From positions 1-64,000 of the forward strand of contig CALIZL010000038.1 in assembly GCA_938028745.1 (NCBI GenBank): a DNA stretch of 64,000 bases, in the 5' to 3' direction. Below, piece after piece: positions 58,897-64,000 of the stretch. Both the position numbers and the translations under genes were made by a program. Origin of the DNA: an uncultured Prevotella sp. Lineage in GTDB: Bacteria > Bacteroidota > Bacteroidia > Bacteroidales > Bacteroidaceae. The notes beneath the pieces are model-generated. The model was not told the origin of the DNA, made no database searches, and saw nothing but the letters and a program-made list of their open reading frames with translations. The first letter of the stretch is position 1; each line of letters begins with the position of its first letter.

Positions 58897-60522
58897 TTAT
58901 GTTAAGTTCACTTCCAATACGATGGGGCGTTCTCCGTCGTAGTTAATAAGCTCGGCGATGCCTTTTTGCAACGCTTCAACGTTGTCGACAAGTAGATGTT
59001 TCGTACCGTTTTGACGGCAGATGCCTTGTGCCGAAGTGTTGTGCTCGGCCGAAACAAAGGTGGCTTGTATGTCGTCGGTAGGCATTCCTTTAACGTGTTG
59101 GAATATCTTTCCACCGCCGTTGTTCAGCAATAATATGCGTAGATTGCCGCGCAGACGGGTGTTCCACAGGGCGTTTTGGTCGTAAAAGAAACTCAAATCG
59201 CCAATCACGCAATACACATTAGCTTGTGTAGACAAGGACATTCCTGCCGCAGTAGACAGCGAACCCTCGATTCCGTTTACGCCACGGTTGCACCAAACAT
59301 GGTGTTGAGCATGCTTATTGGCCAAGCGAACGCTGAGACTGTTGGCATAATGCACCTCGAACGGCTGGTTGGCTTGTTGTAATAGTTGTTCGAAACACTG
59401 CACGGCGTAGCCTTCGGAAAAGGTGGGAGCCGCTTGATTAAGCTGTTCGCGATAGGCGTTGTGCCCCGTTTGCCATAGCTGGCGAAAGGCTTTGGTGCGC
59501 TCTTCGTGTTGTTTGGCGTCCGTTTGTTGCATCATCTGCACCATCAACGACAGCACTTCGTTGGGTTTGGCCTCAACAATAGCCGTGAGATTCATAAAGG
59601 TATCAACCACTTCTCCGCCCTCGTTAACAAGCCATTGGGGTGCGTTGTGCATCTGCCTCAATAGCGATTTGAGGTTTTTCCCTATGAGATGTCCGCCCAT
59701 ATACAATACGAAATCGGGCGTGTAGGGTGCTGTTTCTGCGCAAGTGGCTAACAATTCGTCGGCATTTTGCAGTCCACCGAGATGGCTCAACACTTCTGAA
59801 ACCACTACGGCTTGCCCCTCTAAGGCCTTGACAAGCGATGCGTTGACAGAGCCAGGAGGCATTTGTCCTAACACAATCATGGGCTTTTCGGCTTTGCGGA
59901 AGTCGGCCATTAGGTCGTTAAGTGCTGTTGCTGCAAGATTGCTGGGCGTGCAGCGGCTTATCGTTCGCTCGCTGGGTAGGGTCGTAACATCGTATTTAAA
60001 GAGCGGTTCGGATAAGGGAACGTTGATATGAACAGGACCCACGCCATGATGATTGGTGGCCAAAAGAGCCTCGTTTGCCAAGCGGTTGCAGTGCCAACGC
60101 TGGGTTTCGTCGGTGGGTTCGTTTAGTGTTACGGCCTTCTTCACAAAGTCGGCGAGGGCGTTTTGTTGGCGAATGGTTTGCCCGTCTTGTTGGTCTATCC
60201 AGGCCAAAGGGCGGTCGGCAGAGATAACTATCAAGGGAACATGCTGGTAATAGGCCTCGGCCACAGCTGGCAGAACATTGAGTAAGGCCGACCCCGACGT
60301 AACGCAGACGGCCACAGCATCGCCATCGAGTAAGGCCATACCCAAGGCATAGAAACCTGCCGAGCGTTCGTCGGTTACGAGATAGCAGCTAATGGCGCCC
60401 GACTTTACCAGGTTGTGCACGATGGGCGCATTGCGCGAACCAGGGCAAACCACGGCTCGCCTTACGCCATGAGCCACGAGTAAGGAGGTAAGGATGTTGA
60501 TGTTTTCTTTATTCGAATACAT
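58897..60522 (-). CDS. menD: 2-succinyl-5-enolpyruvyl-6-hydroxy-3-cyclohexene-1-carboxylate synthase
   Basis: 541-aa thiamine-diphosphate enzyme that adds a succinyl semialdehyde unit to isochorismate. N-terminal VCPGSRNAPIVHNLVKSG and VCVTSGSALLNVLPAVAEAY are the MenD-specific segments. The ThDP/Mg motif is in CVIGDLSFFYDQNALWNTRL and LLNNGGGKIFQHVKG. A catalytic Glu is expected at DERSAGFYALG. Length typical. Confidence 0.95.
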   Translation of the reverse strand: MYSNKENINILTSLLVAHGVRRAVVCPGSRNAPIVHNLVKSGAISCYLVTDERSAGFYALGMALLDGDAVAVCVTSGSALLNVLPAVAEAYYQHVPLIVISADRPLAWIDQQDGQTIRQQNALADFVKKAVTLNEPTDETQRWHCNRLANEALLATNHHGVGPVHINVPLSEPLFKYDVTTLPSERTISRCTPSNLAATALNDLMADFRKAEKPMIVLGQMPPGSVNASLVKALEGQAVVVSEVLSHLGGLQNADELLATCAETAPYTPDFVLYMGGHLIGKNLKSLLRQMHNAPQWLVNEGGEVVDTFMNLTAIVEAKPNEVLSLMVQMMQQTDAKQHEERTKAFRQLWQTGHNAYREQLNQAAPTFSEGYAVQCFEQLLQQANQPFEVHYANSLSVRLANKHAQHHVWCNRGVNGIEGSLSTAAGMSLSTQANVYCVIGDLSFFYDQNALWNTRLRGNLRILLLNNGGGKIFQHVKGMPTDDIQATFVSAEHNTSAQGICRQNGTKHLLVDNVEALQKGIAELINYDGERPIVLEVNLT

Positions 60523-60723
60523 GTTTGCTGTTTGGTTTCATGTTTGGGCTTGTAAGTTTATCAGTTCATGCGTTTGCAAATTCATGCGTTAGGCGGTTGG
60601 CTTTTGTTCATAAGCGTTTATACTTATAAGCTATTCGCTGCCGAAAACTCAGCTGGTTTAAGCTTGGGTGGTTTGCATTAAAACTCATAAACATATTAGC
60701 TCATAAGCTTAAAAAAGCTACAA
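60523..60723. other. menF-menD gap with scattered octamers
   Basis: A 201-bp gap inside the men operon containing short octamer-like runs (GTTTATCAGTTCATGCG near 60555; AAAACTCATAAAC near 60680). No terminator or promoter was recognised. Confidence 0.45.
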
Positions 60724-61809
60724 TTATGGCTGCATTAGCCCCAGCATCGTTTCCATTTTCGCCCTCGTCTCTTCCCATTCTTGTTCTTCGGTGCTGTCTT
60801 TAAGCAGTCCGCCACCTGCATAAAGGCACGCTTTGTTGGGCCACAGCTGCATGCAACGAAGTGAAACATATAGCTTTGTGCCGCCATTAGCCGTCACCGG
60901 ACCGCAAAATCCGCTGTAATATAGCCGGCGATGGGGTTCGTTGTCACTGATAAAACGCCATGCCTCGGCTTTGGGTAAGCCGCAGATAGCAGGCGTGGGA
61001 TGCAGCATTTGCACGAGGTCGCCTAGTCCGTAGGCAGGTTTTAGGGTAAAGGCGAAGTCGCTTCTAAGGTGAACCAAGCCCCCTGCCCTTTGGGTATAAG
61101 GCGGTGTTTCTTCGATGTTGTCGGCCAAATGTGCAAGACATTGGGCGATGTAACGCGCCACCAGTCGCTGTTCTTCTTTGTTCTTCGCACTCCATTCCAA
61201 GGGTGGGGTGGGGCTGTTCCACGTTTGGTCGGGCCATTTCTGTTGCTCGGAAGTAAGCCGCATTGTGCCTGCAAGTGCCATCGTATGCCAACGGTGCATG
61301 TCGTTTCGCACCAGAACTTCGGGCGTAGCCATAAGCCAAGTGCCTGCACGGCGTGTGTTAACCAGCGCGATAAACAAACGCGGATAGCGTTGGCAGGCTC
61401 TCCAAAACAATTCTTCTGCATTGGGAGCGTGTTTAAGTGCAACTTCTTCGGTTCTGCTTAGTACGATTTTGGCAAACTGCCCTTGTACAAGCTGTTGGTG
61501 AAAGCGATGGAAACTTTCTTGGTACGATTGGCTCACCTGCTGTTGGCTGTTGCTGACTGTTGTTGTTTCAACGGCTGTGGCATTACGTGCAAGTGTCGAC
61601 ACATGCGTTTCAACATCAAGTTGTTCCACCTTGTCGGGGGCGATGACGAGCAACGGACAATCGTCTTCAATGGCGAAAGGAGCGAAGACAAAGCCCTCAA
61701 CGTGGTTCAAGGCTGCATAGTTTGGCAGACTTTGCGCCTCTCCATGTAGCTGAACATAACGTGTGGCATGCGTGGCATGCGGTTCGCGAAACAGCGCAAA
61801 GTTAGTCAT
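60724..61809 (-). CDS. menF: Isochorismate synthase
   Basis: 361-aa chorismate-utilising enzyme that makes isochorismate, the first step of menaquinone synthesis. Family core motifs: QGQFAKIVLSRTEEVALKHA, MALAGTMRL, HPTPAICGLPKAEAWRFI, YYSGFCGPVTANGGTKLYVS and AGGGLLKDSTEEQEWEETR with Mg-binding Glu. The ATG at 61809 lies 8 nt inside the upstream thioesterase gene, so the longer in-frame extension was not used. Confidence 0.92.
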   Translation of the reverse strand: MTNFALFREPHATHATRYVQLHGEAQSLPNYAALNHVEGFVFAPFAIEDDCPLLVIAPDKVEQLDVETHVSTLARNATAVETTTVSNSQQQVSQSYQESFHRFHQQLVQGQFAKIVLSRTEEVALKHAPNAEELFWRACQRYPRLFIALVNTRRAGTWLMATPEVLVRNDMHRWHTMALAGTMRLTSEQQKWPDQTWNSPTPPLEWSAKNKEEQRLVARYIAQCLAHLADNIEETPPYTQRAGGLVHLRSDFAFTLKPAYGLGDLVQMLHPTPAICGLPKAEAWRFISDNEPHRRLYYSGFCGPVTANGGTKLYVSLRCMQLWPNKACLYAGGGLLKDSTEEQEWEETRAKMETMLGLMQP

Positions 61810-62221
61810 CTTTGCGGGCGTTAAGCACATAGTTGGTTACTTGTACCGAGCAAACCAGTTCGCCTGCGGTGTTTCTAATTTCTACCAGCCATTGGTGTAG
61901 TGTCCGTCCCTTGTGCATGATGTGTGCCGTTGCGGTTACGGTGTCGCCTTCTTCAACGGCGATGAGGTGGCTTCCGCTAACGTTGATGCCCACGCTTATC
62001 TTGCCAGGGCATAGTGCTAGCGAACCAACGCCGGCTAAATTCTCGGCCAAGGCCAGCGATGCACCGCCACTAAGAAACCCGAAAGGTTGCCTATTGCGCT
62101 CGTCTACCTTCATTCGCGCCATGCAAGTGTCGGGTTCGGGGGTGGAAATAAATTCCATACCCAATGCCGTAGACAGGTTGGGCAGCTTGTTTATAGTGTC
62201 TTTAATGTGCTCGATGTTCAT
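61802..62221 (-). CDS. PaaI-like hotdog thioesterase, candidate DHNA-CoA hydrolase
   Basis: 139-aa hotdog-fold acyl-CoA thioesterase. The active-site helix is SGGASLALAENLAGVGSLAL with the expected acidic residue, and GKISVGINVSGSHLIAVEEG is the second conserved strand. As first gene of the men operon, overlapping menF, it is well placed to hydrolyse 1,4-dihydroxy-2-naphthoyl-CoA (the MenI step). That assignment rests on context. A -7 element TAAGTTTGC lies 22 nt upstream. Confidence 0.82.
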   Translation of the reverse strand: MNIEHIKDTINKLPNLSTALGMEFISTPEPDTCMARMKVDERNRQPFGFLSGGASLALAENLAGVGSLALCPGKISVGINVSGSHLIAVEEGDTVTATAHIMHKGRTLHQWLVEIRNTAGELVCSVQVTNYVLNARKDD

Positions 62222-62242
62222 GATGCTTGCTTTTATAGTAGT

Positions 62243-62251
62243 GCAAACTTA
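62243..62251 (-). promoter_or_regulatory. -7 element TAAGTTTGC of the men operon
   Basis: Consensus -7 on the minus strand, 22 nt before the thioesterase start. The -33 element is weak. Confidence 0.55.
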
Positions 62252-62286
62252 CATAAAAATGCTGTAAAAATGGCATGAAAAGCAGA

Positions 62287-62365
62287 TTATTAGTTGTTGA
62301 GTTTGTTGATTGTTGGGTTTATAAACTCAATAGTTCACAACCTACTAACCCTCATAAACTCCATT
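62287..62365. repeat. Short pair of 8-bp arrays in opposed orientation
   Basis: GAGTTTGT, TGATTGTT, GGGTTTAT followed by AAACTCAA, TAGTTCAC, AACCTACT and ATAAACTC. It lies between the divergent men operon and the flavoprotein gene. Confidence 0.6.
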
Positions 62366-62436
62366 TAATTGTATCGCAAGCCTTGTGCGAACGGCTTTTT
62401 ATTCGTATCTTCGTTTGCTAAAAACAAGGAGTTACA

Positions 62437-63666
62437 ATGACAGAACAATTAAATATAGCAGTGGTTGGCGGTGGTGCGGCTGGCTTTTTCGCCGCCATTG
62501 CAGCCAAACAAACGAATCCCAAGGCGCGAGTGACTATCTTTGAACGCGGACAAAAGGTGCTGGCCAAGGTGCTTGTAACGGGTGGCGGTCGCTGCAACCT
62601 TACCAATTCGTTTGCAAGGATAGGCGACTTGAAACAGGCTTATCCGCGCGGCGACAAGATGATGAAACGGCTTTTTAACGTGTTCGACCACGACGACACA
62701 TGGCGATGGTTTGAAGAACGCGGCGTAAAGTTGCTTACGCAGGAAGACGAATGCGTGTTTCCCGTGTCGCAATCGGCACAGAGTGTGGTAGATGCCTTAA
62801 CGAACGAGGCTCGTAGGTTGGGAGTGGAAGTGCGTACAGGGCATGCCTTAGAGGGGCTGAAACCTTTGCCCAATGGCGACTTGCAGCTAGAATTTAAGGC
62901 GCAAAAGCCGCTTACGTTCAATCGGGTGGCTATCACAACGGGCGGTTCTCCGCGTGCCGAAGGCTTGCGATATTTGGCTCGTTTGGGGCATGATATTATG
63001 CAGCCAGTGCCTTCGCTCTTTACGTTTAACATTGCCGATGCTGCTTTTAAGGCCTTGATGGGTACGGTGGTAGAGGATGTTACGATGTCTATTGTTGGTA
63101 CAAAGCATAAGGCATCGGGTCCATTGCTCGTTACGCATTGGGGTGCAAGTGGTCCTGCTATACTCAAACTTTCGTCGTATGGTGCGCGTTTTGTTCACGA
63201 TTGTGGCTATCGTTTCTCTATCGCTGTGAACTGGGTTGGGCTAACCAACGGCGCATTGGTGGCCGAACACTTGCAAGGTGTTGTTGAAAGCAATAGGCGA
63301 AAGCAGTTGTCGAGCGTGCATCCTTTTGGCTTGCCCTCGCGCATGTGGCTGTATATCTTAGACAAAACAGGACTTGGAGCGGAGAAACGATGGGAAGAAT
63401 TGGGGAAGAAGGGCTTGAACAAGCTGGTTGAAACGTTGACCAACGACTTGTACGCTGTTACTGGTAAGGGGGCGTTTCGCGAGGAATTTGTTACTTGCGG
63501 CGGTGTTTCGCTCACGAATGTTAACCTCAATACGATGGAAAGTAAGGTATGTAAAAACCTTTTCTTCGCAGGCGAAGTGCTGGATGTGGATGCCATTACG
63601 GGCGGATTTAACTTGCAAGCGGCGTGGACAACGGGCTATGTGGCGGGGAAAGCGATGGGGGGATGA
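62437..63666 (+). CDS. HI0933/YhiN/BaiN-type FAD-dependent oxidoreductase
   Basis: 409-aa flavoprotein. The dinucleotide-binding start is AVVGGGAAGFFAAIAAKQTN (from about residue 8), with KVLATGGGRCN-like sequence KVLVTGGGRCNLTN following, and C-terminal FFAGEVLDVDAITGGFNLQA with AWTTGYVAGKA closing the FAD site. The central region holds the beta-barrel insert of the HI0933 family. Members include BaiN, linked to bile-acid reduction, but the general role is unknown. The ATG at 62437 gives the conserved N-terminus. Confidence 0.88.
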   Translation: MTEQLNIAVVGGGAAGFFAAIAAKQTNPKARVTIFERGQKVLAKVLVTGGGRCNLTNSFARIGDLKQAYPRGDKMMKRLFNVFDHDDTWRWFEERGVKLLTQEDECVFPVSQSAQSVVDALTNEARRLGVEVRTGHALEGLKPLPNGDLQLEFKAQKPLTFNRVAITTGGSPRAEGLRYLARLGHDIMQPVPSLFTFNIADAAFKALMGTVVEDVTMSIVGTKHKASGPLLVTHWGASGPAILKLSSYGARFVHDCGYRFSIAVNWVGLTNGALVAEHLQGVVESNRRKQLSSVHPFGLPSRMWLYILDKTGLGAEKRWEELGKKGLNKLVETLTNDLYAVTGKGAFREEFVTCGGVSLTNVNLNTMESKVCKNLFFAGEVLDVDAITGGFNLQAAWTTGYVAGKAMGG

Positions 63667-63745
63667 ATTGATAAGTAAAAAAGCAGACGAGTAAACAAGC
63701 TGACTGATTAGCTGGTTAACAAGTTGGTGAGTTGACCTGTTAACT
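63667..63745 (-). repeat. Degenerate 8-bp array, GAGTT orientation
   Basis: GACGAGTA, AACAAGCT, GACTGATT, AGCTGGTT, AACAAGTT, GGTGAGTT: 8-bp register directly after the flavoprotein gene. Confidence 0.6.
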
Positions 63746-63811
63746 CGAAGTGGCCTTGACTTTTAATATTTCTATCAATTGAGAGGAGAGCAATGCAAGT
63801 CAATTCACAGG

Positions 63812-64000
63812 CTTATAAACTCACGAAAGCCCAACAACTCCCGAATACATCAACTCACAAACTCACAAACTCCTAAGCCTACAAGCTCATAAGCTTGCAA
63901 ACTCACAAGTTCATAGCCCCATCAACTCATAAACCCATCAACTCACAAACTCATCAACTCATAAGCTTATCAACTCACAAACTCATCACCTCAGAAACTT
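63812..64000 (+). repeat. Degenerate 8-bp array, AACTC orientation, running off the window
   Basis: At least 18 consecutive octamers in strict register: ATCAACTC, ACAAACTC, ATAAGCTT, GCAAACTC, ATCAACTC and so on to the last base. In copies B and C an array in this orientation precedes a 640-bp core. Confidence 0.9.

Noticed and set aside
1..64000. tRNA and rRNA genes
   Set aside because: All gaps were read for cloverleaf-like segments and conserved rRNA sequence; none was found.

Overview
The window looks like the chromosome of a Prevotella-like member of the Bacteroidales. Three things point there: promoters of the Bacteroidetes type (TTTG, 19-20 bp, then TAnnTTTGC) stand before many genes; Shine-Dalgarno sequences are mostly absent; and families typical of the phylum are present (UpxY, DUF1573, DUF4348, DUF4827, TIGR02757, an unusual ABC-F protein, MetA with Glu111). 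No rRNA, tRNA, CRISPR array, intact insertion sequence or prophage was recognised.

Layout. 1-1201 is non-coding and holds the first copy of a roughly 640-bp repeat. 1.2-3.8 kb: aspS, a DUF2582 winged-helix gene and a small unknown gene. 3.8-5.3 kb: remnants of a polysaccharide-utilisation locus (regulator, SusC and GH88 fragments) bounded by imperfect direct repeats, next to an array of 22-bp-period palindromes. 5.6-10.8 kb: metA, a U32 protein, a membrane lipoprotein and a MATE exporter. 11.1-13.3 kb: a membrane protein/winged-helix pair with palindromic operator candidates, and a Nudix regulator. 14.5-19.3 kb: orphan UpxY, MgtC, nitroreductase, DUF2520, kdsC, maf and a TIGR02757 gene. 19.5-23.4 kb: galactose cluster galM-MFS-galK. 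23.6-28.4 kb: folC, dnaJ, grpE, ABC-F. 28.9-31.6 kb: M48 protease plus two DUF1266 paralogues. 33.2-41.8 kb: pheS, DUF4348, murB, an MBL protein, an envelope-stress-like trio (YtxH/holin-like/unknown), SPOR lipoprotein, ruvX, def and a large TPR protein. 42-44.2 kb: an accessory island with an unknown 373-aa protein behind a G9 tract, a second palindrome array and a macro-like protein. 44.7-52.3 kb: DUF1573, nrnA, DUF4827, glmM-like mutase, a hypothetical gene, zapB-like/zapA and rny. 53.2-55.9 kb: TPR and exported proteins plus a 202-bp MITE. 55.9-62.2 kb: menaquinone operon (thioesterase, menF, menD, menB, menC, menE). 62.4-63.7 kb: a YhiN/BaiN-type flavoprotein.

The strongest unexplained signal is in the non-coding DNA. 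Four copies of a roughly 640-bp element each carry 6-7 imperfect 19-bp palindromes at an exact 22-bp period. Two other loci carry five 17-18-bp palindromes of a different sequence at the same 22-bp period. Degenerate 8-bp tandem arrays (AACTCATC-like) fill many gaps and flank two of the 640-bp cores in inverted orientation. I do not recognise these as a described family, but I could not search databases.
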